A model generated the notes under the pieces. The model saw nothing but the letters and a program-made list of their open reading frames with translations. It had not been told where the DNA came from and made no database searches. Below are positions 1-6,619 of a stretch of 7,073 nt of DNA, one piece after another. The stretch comes from Nostoc sp. GT001 (GTDB taxonomy: Bacteria > Cyanobacteriota > Cyanobacteriia > Cyanobacteriales > Nostocaceae), in assembly GCF_030382115.1 (NCBI RefSeq), contig NZ_JAUDRJ010000003.1, forward strand, positions 1,077,576 to 1,084,648, written 5' to 3'. The number at the start of each line of letters is the position of its first letter. The first letter of the stretch is position 1. The translations under genes and the position numbers were made by a program.

Positions 1-1491
1 ACGCTCAAAACGTAAAAATACACTGTCAATGGAAGGAGCAACTACATCAACTTTTGAGCTATCGCCGTAGACAGGATAGTTTTGCTCGCTGAATTGATAA
101 GTTCTAAACAGGCGATTATCGCAGTTGCAATCTTCATTGAGGTTACGAGAACTGTTGTATGCGCCTGTAAATAACCATTCTCCGATCGCACCAGTGGCAA
201 ATATCGCTGAATGGAAATCTAATTGGGTTCCGTTGTTTTTGTCAGGAGGGAGGAAATCACGGAAACTGCCATAATAATTTGTACCTCTAGCACCCAAACG
301 TAAATCTATTACTCCAGTAACTAAACTCGGACGCAGTGAGGTTTCAAATTGTAGTTGGGTGAAGGCTTCTAGATCATTTGCGATCGCGCGAATTGTCACA
401 GTTTCGGCTTTTAATTGCGATCGCAACGTCGCTGTAAATTGCCCTGCTTTCGCCTCCACTTGAAATCCGGGTTCATCAGGTTTGAAGTCTTTCCCGACCA
501 ACTCCCCAGCAGTGGGTATGAGGGTGACAACAGCATCACGATTCGAGCGATTTCCACTTGCATCGATGAATTGACCCCGAATTGTCGCCGTAGAACGTCC
601 ATCTGCTGGAATACGAGACTCAGCTGTTTCTAAAGTTAATTGCTGCGGCGCTCCCCGGACTGCGACTTGCACTGTTACAGAGGGTTCTGTTCCTCCAACA
701 GCTTGTGCAGAGATGGTGTTTGCACCTTCTTTTAACGAGACACCATACCATGTCTGCGTTACTAAATTGGTGGTAGCATCAGTTTCCGTCCGTCCCACTA
801 AAGAAGGGTCTACCAACGCGCCATTTACCCGCAATTCCACTTGACTACCAGCGGGAAACTGCACAATCACTGTGCTAGCTTGGACATCTACAACACTGTC
901 AGCCGTCGGAGTCAGGATTTTGATTGCTGTAGATATAGGGACAGTGGGGGACACGGGAAGATTTTCATTCACCCCTTGTCCCTTTGTCCCCGCGTCCTCT
1001 ACTCCTGCAATTTTGCGTAATCCTCTAGGCAAACCTACAGAAGTTGCTGGTTGAAATGGTTGTATTTCCGTTGGAGAAGCATGAAGCAGTGTTTCAGTAT
1101 GTTCATCATTCCTGTCCTCTATTCCCGCTATTTTGCCTAAGTCTCTAGACAAATCTACAGAAGTTTCTGGTTGAAATGGTTGTATTTCTGTTTCACTTGG
1201 CTGGACATTTGGAATTTTAGGAGCCGATGCTGAAGAAGTTGAAGAAAATTCGAGAGGTGGAGAATTTAAAGCCTCTCCCCTAGAAGAAGAGAGGTTTTCC
1301 AGATGCGCTGAAAAATCAGGATCTTCGACACTCTTTTCTGCTTGCGAAGGTGAATCAGGGAAAAGGAGATTTTCACTAGTGATTTCTGCTTTGACAATTG
1401 TTGGGTACAAAACAAGGCTGAGAGCTACTACTGGCATCGCCCCCATCAATCTCAGGTTAAATGTAGTTATACAGTGCAGTCTGGGTTTCAT
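1..1491 (-). CDS. Large exported protein with Ig-like domains, probable outer-membrane protein; C-terminus missing (window edge)
   Basis: Reading from the ATG at 1491, 497 codons stay open to the left edge, so the 3' end lies outside. Residues 1-35 form a signal peptide (hydrophobic VVALSLVLYP, likely cleavage after TIVKA). Residues 36-185 are a Ser/Pro/Glu-rich linker holding a duplicated segment (101-126 and 141-166). About 188-280 resembles an Ig-like module (TPTADSVVDV, ending LKEGANTISAQAVG). About 283-385 resembles a bacterial Ig-like/invasin (Big_1) domain (IPADGRSTATIRGQFIDASG, then VTLIPTAGELVG). From about 390 the sequence changes to alternating-strand segments (TGVIDLRLGARGTNYYGSF, EWLFTGAYNSSRNL, NYPVYGDSS, DSVFLRFER), which I read as the start of an outer-membrane beta-barrel-like region. 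The start overlaps the upstream stop (ATGA). An AGGAG lies 11 bases before the ATG, inside that gene. It probably works with the preceding DUF11/SdrD_B protein as an adhesin or surface anchor; its function is not known. Confidence 0.85.
   Translation of the reverse strand, partial: MKPRLHCITTFNLRLMGAMPVVALSLVLYPTIVKAEITSENLLFPDSPSQAEKSVEDPDFSAHLENLSSSRGEALNSPPLEFSSTSSASAPKIPNVQPSETEIQPFQPETSVDLSRDLGKIAGIEDRNDEHTETLLHASPTEIQPFQPATSVGLPRGLRKIAGVEDAGTKGQGVNENLPVSPTVPISTAIKILTPTADSVVDVQASTVIVQFPAGSQVELRVNGALVDPSLVGRTETDATTNLVTQTWYGVSLKEGANTISAQAVGGTEPSVTVQVAVRGAPQQLTLETAESRIPADGRSTATIRGQFIDASGNRSNRDAVVTLIPTAGELVGKDFKPDEPGFQVEAKAGQFTATLRSQLKAETVTIRAIANDLEAFTQLQFETSLRPSLVTGVIDLRLGARGTNYYGSFRDFLPPDKNNGTQLDFHSAIFATGAIGEWLFTGAYNSSRNLNEDCNCDNRLFRTYQFSEQNYPVYGDSSKVDVVAPSIDSVFLRFER
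380..424. repeat. Two HIP1 octamers (GCGATCGC) at 380-387 and 417-424
   Basis: Two exact copies of the cyanobacterial highly iterated palindrome lie 37 bases apart inside the Ig-like (Big_1-type) coding segment. They are the main evidence for a cyanobacterial host. Confidence 0.9.
937..998. repeat. Imperfect inverted repeat of GGGACA units inside the coding linker
   Basis: The left arm at 937-957 reads agggacagtgggggacacgg plus g. The right arm at 972-998 is a pyrimidine-rich run, ccccttgtccctttgtcccc, followed by gcgtcct. Read on one strand both arms are built from GGGACA/GGGGACA units, so they pair imperfectly around a 14-base loop. The element is in frame with the gene and encodes about residues 165-185 of the linker. 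It resembles the GGGGACA-type short interspersed repeats I recall from Nostoc-like genomes, but that identification is from memory. Confidence 0.55.
994..1188 (-). repeat. Direct duplication with a 120-bp period in the linker of the left-edge gene
   Basis: The 75 bases at 994-1068 and at 1114-1188 match at 66 positions by eye. They sit exactly 120 bases (40 codons) apart, so the duplication stays in frame. The encoded copies are residues 101-126 and 141-166, both starting TEIQPFQP and ending KIAG(I/V)ED; 20 of 26 residues agree. The intervening 45 bases do not resemble the sequence beyond the other copy. Confidence 0.85.
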
Positions 1492-3029
1492 TTCTTGACT
1501 GGCTCCTGAAATGTTGGGGTTACACCGAAGTTCATGCGTACCAAGCCACCAGGCTCTAAATGCACCAAGCGAGATTGGCTATTTCGTTCGCGGAATTTTT
1601 CGTTATGAGCTAGGGTGTAACCCCCGACACTGCTAAGGTCTAGTACACCCGTGTGGTATCCAGGTAAGGCATTAGCTAAGGAGAACAAACCATTAGGATC
1701 TGTAGTGATGCGGTTTCCGTCCTCCAGAAAAATCACTGCATTGGGTACTCCAGGCTCACCACGCTGTTGTTCACCGTCAAAGTTTTTATCAACAAACACC
1801 CGACCGATAATCGTGCCACAGTCAGAAACGATTCCTGGACGAATTTTCAATTGGTGGGTTGCGGGACCATCCTTAGTACTAAAACGGTTATCAGCCCGTT
1901 GAGCATTAACGATCGCAGTGTTGCGACCATTACCACGCAATGCATCGGCTGTTATTTGAGCCGCGTAGGCAATATTCAAGACTTTCTCTGGGGAAATTGT
2001 TACATCTGTGCGGAATGTCACTGTGTTACCGTTGCGTTCTGAAGCGATCGCGACTGGTTGACCATCTAGCTCTCCTTGCACCGATTTCGGCAAGAATTGG
2101 AATCCTAAAGGTAGGTTGTCGGTGACAAATATATTATTCAAACCAGCATCAGCGAGATTTTTTACCGACAGGCGGTAGATTACCGTATCCCCAGGTTCAG
2201 CAGTAGCGCGATCGCCTGTTTTGATAATCTGTAACTGATTGGCTTGACACAAATTTGTGGTGAATTCAAAGGCTAATAAATCCAGTCCCACTGTTTCTGC
2301 GTTGGGAACTAAAACAACTGTTTGCTCTAGCCTGGTTTCACCTGTAAGACTGATTGGTTGACCATCTAAAGAAGTAGCGACATATCGCACGACACCATTA
2401 TCTTGTGTGCTATTGTTAGCAAGGATTTCAATCTTGACCCGCCGCTGTTTATAGATAGAATTTGGTGGTGGATTAACTACAAAAATGTAGGTTCTACCTG
2501 GAGCGGTTTGACCCTTATTCGGATCGAGTAGGAAATTGTAGACACCCGCAGGGTTATTCGTAACAAAGTAGGGATTACTATTCTCAGTATTCGGCGATTT
2601 ACCACCAGGAACGTTGTTATTAGGAATATCTGGTAACTCTGTTCGAGTCAAAGCAACCAAACTGCCCAATTCTGTCCCCGTTGGATCGCTAGAACTGGGT
2701 TCGTAGACCCCAACTGAAAAACCTGTATAGTCAGGTAAAATTGTCCCAGCGCAACCTAAAATCCGTCCTAATGGATCGAGTAAGGGGATAGGACTAACAT
2801 TAATTTGCTCAGAACTTCCTTGATATTGATAATTACTACCAGAATCTGTATAAGTATAAGTAGCTTGATTTATTAATGGCAAAGACGCAACCAGATTGTT
2901 AGTCTGTTGCGCGATCGCTGGCATAGATATAGTAGTATGCAAAAAACTTCCCAGAAGAACAGTAGCTGTTAACCGTCGCCACCAGCTACCGCTAGAAGTA
3001 ATTTGCTTTTGGTTTTGAGGACGGTTCAC
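1488..3029 (-). CDS. Exported DUF11-domain protein with C-terminal SdrD_B/Cna-B-like domain
   Basis: This 513-residue protein has no visible catalytic motif and is probably a surface or periplasmic structural protein. Residues 1-40 are a signal peptide: basic WWRR, hydrophobic LTATVLLGSFL, likely cleavage after PAIA. About 45-260 is a conserved-looking but unnamed module (VGVYEPSSSDPTGTELGSLV, then GRTYIFVVNPPPNSIYKQRR). About 265-375 is a DUF11 beta-sandwich (ATAEPGDTVIYRLSVKN, DNLPLGFQFLPKSV). About 404-503 is an SdrD_B/Cna-B-like domain with an acidic, possibly calcium-binding loop (DKNFDGEQQRGEPGVPNA) and a TTDPNGLFSL strand. There are three cysteines (93, 261, 404). The start is GTG because TAA lies immediately upstream in frame. 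Its stop overlaps the next gene's ATG, which suggests translational coupling. In related proteins an SdrD_B domain followed by Ig-like and barrel parts may occur in one chain, so these two genes may be halves of one unit (inference). Confidence 0.88.
   Translation of the reverse strand: MNRPQNQKQITSSGSWWRRLTATVLLGSFLHTTISMPAIAQQTNNLVASLPLINQATYTYTDSGSNYQYQGSSEQINVSPIPLLDPLGRILGCAGTILPDYTGFSVGVYEPSSSDPTGTELGSLVALTRTELPDIPNNNVPGGKSPNTENSNPYFVTNNPAGVYNFLLDPNKGQTAPGRTYIFVVNPPPNSIYKQRRVKIEILANNSTQDNGVVRYVATSLDGQPISLTGETRLEQTVVLVPNAETVGLDLLAFEFTTNLCQANQLQIIKTGDRATAEPGDTVIYRLSVKNLADAGLNNIFVTDNLPLGFQFLPKSVQGELDGQPVAIASERNGNTVTFRTDVTISPEKVLNIAYAAQITADALRGNGRNTAIVNAQRADNRFSTKDGPATHQLKIRPGIVSDCGTIIGRVFVDKNFDGEQQRGEPGVPNAVIFLEDGNRITTDPNGLFSLANALPGYHTGVLDLSSVGGYTLAHNEKFRERNSQSRLVHLEPGGLVRMNFGVTPTFQEPVKK
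2044..2215. repeat. Two HIP1 octamers at 2044-2051 and 2208-2215
   Basis: Exact GCGATCGC at both positions, within the DUF11 coding segment of the 513-residue protein. Confidence 0.9.
2911..2918. repeat. HIP1 octamer
   Basis: Exact GCGATCGC overlapping the codons for the signal-peptide cleavage region (PAIAQQ) of the 513-residue protein. Confidence 0.9.
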
Positions 3030-3193
3030 TTACCACATCTCCTCTGAAATATCAAGCTTGTTGTTAATAAAAGCACTTATTTATTTTGGGAAATCCAGTT
3101 AAGCTAAAACTCTTTTAAAATCTCGTTTCCAGATGGAATCTGAAAATATTCTTCATTGCGGCTCTTGTCTGAGTGAGCAAGGCGGCGTGTTAA
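3030..3193 (-). other. 164-bp spacer between the small DUF11-like gene and the SdrD_B gene
   Basis: No gene is visible here. A short stem at 3130-3142 (CAGAT/ATCTG around GGA, extendable to eight pairs with one bulge) has no following T-run, so it is at best a weak terminator or processing site. No convincing -35/-10 pair was seen on the minus strand. The spacer is compatible with either one operon or a second promoter. Confidence 0.5.
3039..3045 (-). promoter_or_regulatory. Shine-Dalgarno sequence fixing the GTG start at 3029
   Basis: AGAGGAG on the minus strand ends nine bases before GTG (3029-3027), a normal spacing. The same AGGAG directly abuts an ATG (3038-3036) that opens only ATG TGG TAA, so the ribosome site fits the GTG, not that ATG. 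Confidence 0.75.
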
Positions 3194-3757
3194 TCAGCGC
3201 ACTTGGGTTTGATAAGTTGCCTTAAGTGTTGTTTTGGCTGCGAGAGATGGAATCTGCAAACGGATATGGGTGTAAGCAATGGCTGGGGCTGGTTTTGTTT
3301 CCACTTTGCCGCCAGGAAGAGTAACTTTAACAGTCGGATTTTCGACAAAGCTACGCCCACCATCAATGCTATAAATGACTTTGGCATTTTTAGCGACATT
3401 GGTAGAATTAAGCACGTAGACCATTCCTTTCGGAATAGGTTGATTGAATATCAAATTCTTCACTGGGCGATCGCTCTTATTTTCGCCACTCAAGGTATAT
3501 CGCAATACATCTCCTGGCTGCACCACAACTTGACCTTTTAAAGGTTCCCATTTCTGGCTTTGCTTACCCTGGTGATCCTTTGCCATCACTTGCTTTTCTG
3601 CTTCTAAACGCAATTGAATTTGCCCTTGAGTTTTGATATTCTGAGCAACAGCACTTTCTGAATGCCATATATTTGCGATTCCCGGAATTTGACCGACAAA
3701 TGGAACTGTAGCAATGAGAGCGAATGCTCCTAAACCTGCAAGAGAAACACGCTTCAT
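3194..3757 (-). CDS. Small exported DUF11-like protein (187 aa)
   Basis: The ATG at 3757 is preceded by GAGG at 3766-3769, eight bases upstream, which supports this start. Residues 1-38 look like a signal peptide (MKRVSLAGLGAFALIATVPF, likely cleavage after SAVA). The mature part of about 149 residues has one beta-sandwich domain at roughly 75-187 of the DUF11 type: VVVQPGDVLRYTLSGENKSD, FNQPIPKGMVYVLNS, and a terminal IPSLAAKTTLKATYQTQVR. A YSIDGG motif (129-134) is shared with the large upstream protein (YSIDGGQNW), which points to the same domain family. There are no cysteines, no lipobox and no sorting signal at the C-terminus. The first residues after cleavage are Gln/Lys-rich. It is probably a single-domain subunit or accessory of the larger DUF11 proteins; a direct role is not known. 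Confidence 0.85.
   Translation of the reverse strand: MKRVSLAGLGAFALIATVPFVGQIPGIANIWHSESAVAQNIKTQGQIQLRLEAEKQVMAKDHQGKQSQKWEPLKGQVVVQPGDVLRYTLSGENKSDRPVKNLIFNQPIPKGMVYVLNSTNVAKNAKVIYSIDGGRSFVENPTVKVTLPGGKVETKPAPAIAYTHIRLQIPSLAAKTTLKATYQTQVR
3467..3474. repeat. HIP1 octamer
   Basis: Exact GCGATCGC inside the small DUF11-like gene. It is the last HIP1 copy in the window; none was found from 3475 to the right end. Confidence 0.9.
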
Positions 3758-3877
3758 ATAAATAACCTCAAAAAAATTCCAGAATGTGAATTGTTGACTT
3801 ATCTTTCCCAGCTTTTGCTAAGAAAAAGTCACTCTCCTATTTGCTTGCTGTTTGGGGTTGGGGAGTGAGGTCAATTG

Positions 3878-3904
3878 GTTCGCAGATTCTTTAAGTCTGC
3901 GAAC
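3878..3904 (-). terminator. Strong hairpin after the large DUF11-like gene; possible terminator or processing site
   Basis: GTTCGCAGA (3878-3886) and TCTGCGAAC (3896-3904) pair perfectly over nine bases around a nine-base loop. The structure lies 24 bases past the TAA of the large gene and about 120 bases before the next start. No T-run follows on the minus strand, so it is not a classical intrinsic terminator. Stabilisation of the upstream mRNA end or partial termination is equally possible. Confidence 0.5.
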
Positions 3905-3928
3905 TTCAGAGTCCTCAATCCCAACGAA

Positions 3929-6469
3929 TTAGTTCACCTTGCGTTGGAAGGTAAATGTTCTTTGAATACCCGGTGCGATCGTGCCAGTTACAGTATCCAC
4001 ATACTTAGTAACATCAGTGTTTGCCGTAAATCCAGTTTGGTCAATGCCAGAGCTAGTAGCTGGATTACCACTGAAGAATTGAATGGTTGCAGTTCCAGAA
4101 TCCTTAGCTGAACCAACAATGTTGCTAGTATCAATTTGACCACTGGCATCGTTGTCTAATGCCCAGTTATTAGGGCTTTGCGTACCATCTTCAGTAATCA
4201 CAACATTGTTAGCATTCAAAATCACATTACCGGTTCCAGATTGAGGATCGGAAATATTTGTGTATTGAATTTGGTACTCAATAATGTTTCCTGGTGCAGG
4301 CTTCTTTGGATCAATACTTAATGTGCCATCATTTCCCTGGATTACAGGCCCAGTTCCTTGTAAAACTCGCGACACTTTCAGCAGTTTTAGGAAACCAGTG
4401 TAAACGCGATCAATAGTGATGTTAGATGAATCAAAGATATTATCGTTGCCAGTATCCTTAATTCCATCACCGTTGGTGTCCGTCGTGTAATTGTCAATCG
4501 AAGCAGTGATGGGTACTGGGAAGCCTCTATTAATATCAGTAGATAACTGCGTACCTGGAGGTAAATCAACTTCCACACCATAGTTGATACTTGCACCAGG
4601 AGCAACGTTGGGGATTGTAATTGCTGCACCAGGTGTTGTAAATGCTCCATTATTATAGGTATAGACAGCAGACTGACTACCGTAAGTAATAGTCACCTTC
4701 GTATTATTCGGTAAATCTCCTGGAATTGCTGGTGGCGTTGGCTCTATCTTCAAGACACCTGAGTCAGTACCACTATTCTTAATTGTATTGGTGAAGCCAA
4801 CTGATTGTGGATCGAGTGTACTACCAGGTGCTGTACCAGCAGGAACAAGGGAAGATTTATTAGTGAAGTCATCGTTGGTTAAACCTGATGGCCCAGTAGC
4901 ATCTGGGGCATTTTGCGGCCCGTTGAGTAACGCTGAAGCAATAGGCGCTTGCACTGTGAAGACGTTCGCCTCACCTCCTGGTGTACCATCACCAGTGTTG
5001 TTGTTACCTGTGTCAGTTCCAGTCTCTGGAGCTGTTGGAGTAATAATATAGCCATCATCAACGTTGCCAGCCAATAGAGTATCGGGAACACCATCACCAT
5101 TGGTATCTGTACCCGTAGGAGGTGTCATATTCCCTGGTGGACCCTCGTAGTTGCTGGGATTTTGGTCGCCGGATTCGTCGTATACGGGGAAATTGCTGCT
5201 GGGTGTTTGACCAAATAATTGGGCAATGTTAGCGACGGTTAAGGGTGAAGTTGCAGTTGATTCAACGGCTAGCTGAATCGAGAAGCCATTCACCGTTGTA
5301 CCAGGAGCGATAGAAGTAATGATTGCTGGATTATTGATAAAACCAACGCGCGTGACTGAGGCCAAGGGTGGTGCTGTCGTAGTCCAACTCGCTGTATTAG
5401 CATTAGTTCCAATTGGAGTGGTAGTGTAGACAGTTTGCCAACCAGGAGGCGCAGTTGGTGCTGCTGCCAAATCTGTGCCCAAAGGAATCGCATCAGAAAC
5501 CAAGATATAAGTGCCAGCAACACCATTAACATTGATGCTTGTACCCGTCAGAGCTGCTGGCGTAATTCCCTGTCCTGTGGGATCGTTGGACTCAACTCGT
5601 AAACTCAAATCATAGGTCAGCTTGTCATCTGTAATTTGAGTGGTGCCAGCATTGTTATAGCCACTGCGAATCTTGAGAATAGTGGCTAAAGTGTAGGTTT
5701 TTACCGTTAAACCAACTTGAATTTGATTGGTGGCGCTAGCTTCCCGCGTACCATTAGCTGGTGCGCCAGCTACTTCACCAACAACACTACCATCAGGGTT
5801 ATCTGCGGTATAAACGTCACCACCATCAGGATTCCGTAGTTGATTTTGAGCATTACCAGGAGTATTACCAAGGGTAACGGTAATTATGTCATTGGTTTGA
5901 GCGCCAGCCTGTACTGTAACTGGCACACGCACCAATACCGTACCACCAGGCGAAACCGAGGGTGTGAATACCTCAGTGCTAGTGATATTTTGCCAGTTTT
6001 GACCACCGTCAATGCTGTATTGTAAGCTATTAGCTACACCACCATTTGGTAATGTACCAGAAACTGTACCTGGCCCAGTTGTTGTAGCTAAGTTAGGAAT
6101 CCGAAATTGGGTGGGGTCGTTACCTACGTTCGTCAAAGTGTAGGTGTAGATGAGTAAGTCACCAACTTGGACTGTTGTATTAGTAGGGCTAGAAGTTGCA
6201 TCTGTTACACCAGATGCACTGACAGTGATACCAGCAACCTCTGCCACGGTGACAACGACAGTATTAGAAGTGGCATTTATAGTTGTCCCTGGACTGCTGG
6301 GATCTTCGTAGGTCGCTGTTGCAGTGTTACTGATAGATGTACCCGCAGTCGTTCCGTCAGCTAATACGGGTGCAAGAAATTGGAAAAGGCTACCAGTTAA
6401 TAATGCTGTTGCTACTAGAAATTGGTAAAGTTTATGCTGCTTATTTACAGATTGATTTCGATTTACCAT
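3929..6469 (-). CDS. Large secreted Thr/Asn/Gly-rich DUF11-repeat-type protein (846 aa)
   Basis: I start at the ATG at 6469. A TTG 60 bases further upstream is also in frame but falls within a hairpin and leaves no spacing to its AAGGA. The ATG gives a normal signal peptide (KLYQFLVATALLTGSLFQFLAPVLA, cleavage after residue 37), though it has no clear Shine-Dalgarno. Residue numbers here count from this ATG. About 80-200 is DUF11-like (VQVGDLLIYTYTLTNVGNDP, YSIDGGQNW at 151-159). About 208-252 is an Asn/Gly-rich block (LRNPDGGDVYTADNPDGSVV, TREASATNQIQVG). About 285-420 and 555-645 look like further beta-sandwich repeats. About 690-846 has another DUF11-like segment (PGNIIEYQIQYTNISDP). Two DTNGDG motifs (455-460, 664-669) resemble thrombospondin type 3/EF-hand-like calcium loops. 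No cysteines, membrane helix, LPXTG or PEP-CTERM tail are seen. It is probably an extracellular or periplasmic structural protein; its exact role is unknown. Confidence 0.87.
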   Translation of the reverse strand: MVNRNQSVNKQHKLYQFLVATALLTGSLFQFLAPVLADGTTAGTSISNTATATYEDPSSPGTTINATSNTVVVTVAEVAGITVSASGVTDATSSPTNTTVQVGDLLIYTYTLTNVGNDPTQFRIPNLATTTGPGTVSGTLPNGGVANSLQYSIDGGQNWQNITSTEVFTPSVSPGGTVLVRVPVTVQAGAQTNDIITVTLGNTPGNAQNQLRNPDGGDVYTADNPDGSVVGEVAGAPANGTREASATNQIQVGLTVKTYTLATILKIRSGYNNAGTTQITDDKLTYDLSLRVESNDPTGQGITPAALTGTSINVNGVAGTYILVSDAIPLGTDLAAAPTAPPGWQTVYTTTPIGTNANTASWTTTAPPLASVTRVGFINNPAIITSIAPGTTVNGFSIQLAVESTATSPLTVANIAQLFGQTPSSNFPVYDESGDQNPSNYEGPPGNMTPPTGTDTNGDGVPDTLLAGNVDDGYIITPTAPETGTDTGNNNTGDGTPGGEANVFTVQAPIASALLNGPQNAPDATGPSGLTNDDFTNKSSLVPAGTAPGSTLDPQSVGFTNTIKNSGTDSGVLKIEPTPPAIPGDLPNNTKVTITYGSQSAVYTYNNGAFTTPGAAITIPNVAPGASINYGVEVDLPPGTQLSTDINRGFPVPITASIDNYTTDTNGDGIKDTGNDNIFDSSNITIDRVYTGFLKLLKVSRVLQGTGPVIQGNDGTLSIDPKKPAPGNIIEYQIQYTNISDPQSGTGNVILNANNVVITEDGTQSPNNWALDNDASGQIDTSNIVGSAKDSGTATIQFFSGNPATSSGIDQTGFTANTDVTKYVDTVTGTIAPGIQRTFTFQRKVN

Positions 6470-6496
6470 AGAAGTAGTTTGTTTGCTGAACTTGTA

Positions 6497-6619
6497 TCTC
6501 AGATTTTGAGACAGGATAAAGTTCGGCAATTCCTTTTAAGGAATTACCGATTTATGGCTGCCCAAAACGTTGAAGTTTTGGGAATGCATATTTAAGGAGT
6601 TAAATTATTGACACTCCTT
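6497..6619 (-). promoter_or_regulatory. Structured leader with four successive stem-loops upstream of the large DUF11-like gene
   Basis: Read on the minus strand, the stems are: AAGGAGT/ACTCCTT (6613-6619 with 6594-6600, 12-base loop); CCCAAAAC/GTTTTGGG (6575-6582 with 6561-6568, six-base loop); a 13-pair stem (6538-6550 with 6523-6535) that has one G-U pair in minus-strand RNA; and TCTCA/TGAGA (6507-6511 with 6497-6501). They end 28 bases before the ATG. A 5' UTR regulatory or mRNA-stability structure is likely. No known riboswitch core was recognised. Confidence 0.5.

Noticed and set aside
1651..2125. Several overlapping plus-strand frames opposite the SdrD_B-like gene
   Set aside because: They are short and overlap each other in different frames, and the minus-strand frame has a signal peptide and recognisable domains.
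3854..3870. GGGGTTGGGG tract as a G-quadruplex or STRR-type heptamer repeat
   Set aside because: Only two runs of four G are present and the spacing does not repeat in sevens, so neither structure is supported.
4788..5051. Plus-strand open frame opposite the large gene
   Set aside because: It mirrors the codon composition of the real gene (Pro/Ser/Gly/Val-rich), has no ribosome site, and does not resemble a protein family.
6470..6529. TTG start that would extend the large DUF11-like protein by 20 residues
   Set aside because: The TTG is inside the 13-pair hairpin, its AAGGA lies directly against it, and the extension would put 20 extra residues before a normal signal peptide that already starts at the ATG at 6469.
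6536..6589. 17-codon minus-strand frame in the leader (MHSQNFNVLGSHKSVIP)
   Set aside because: It has no suitably spaced ribosome site and spans two stem-loops. Its length is within chance expectation, so it is not reported as a gene.
6608..6613. TTGACA on the plus strand as a promoter -35
   Set aside because: No acceptable -10 hexamer lies 16-18 bases downstream, and the bases are part of the first leader stem-loop.
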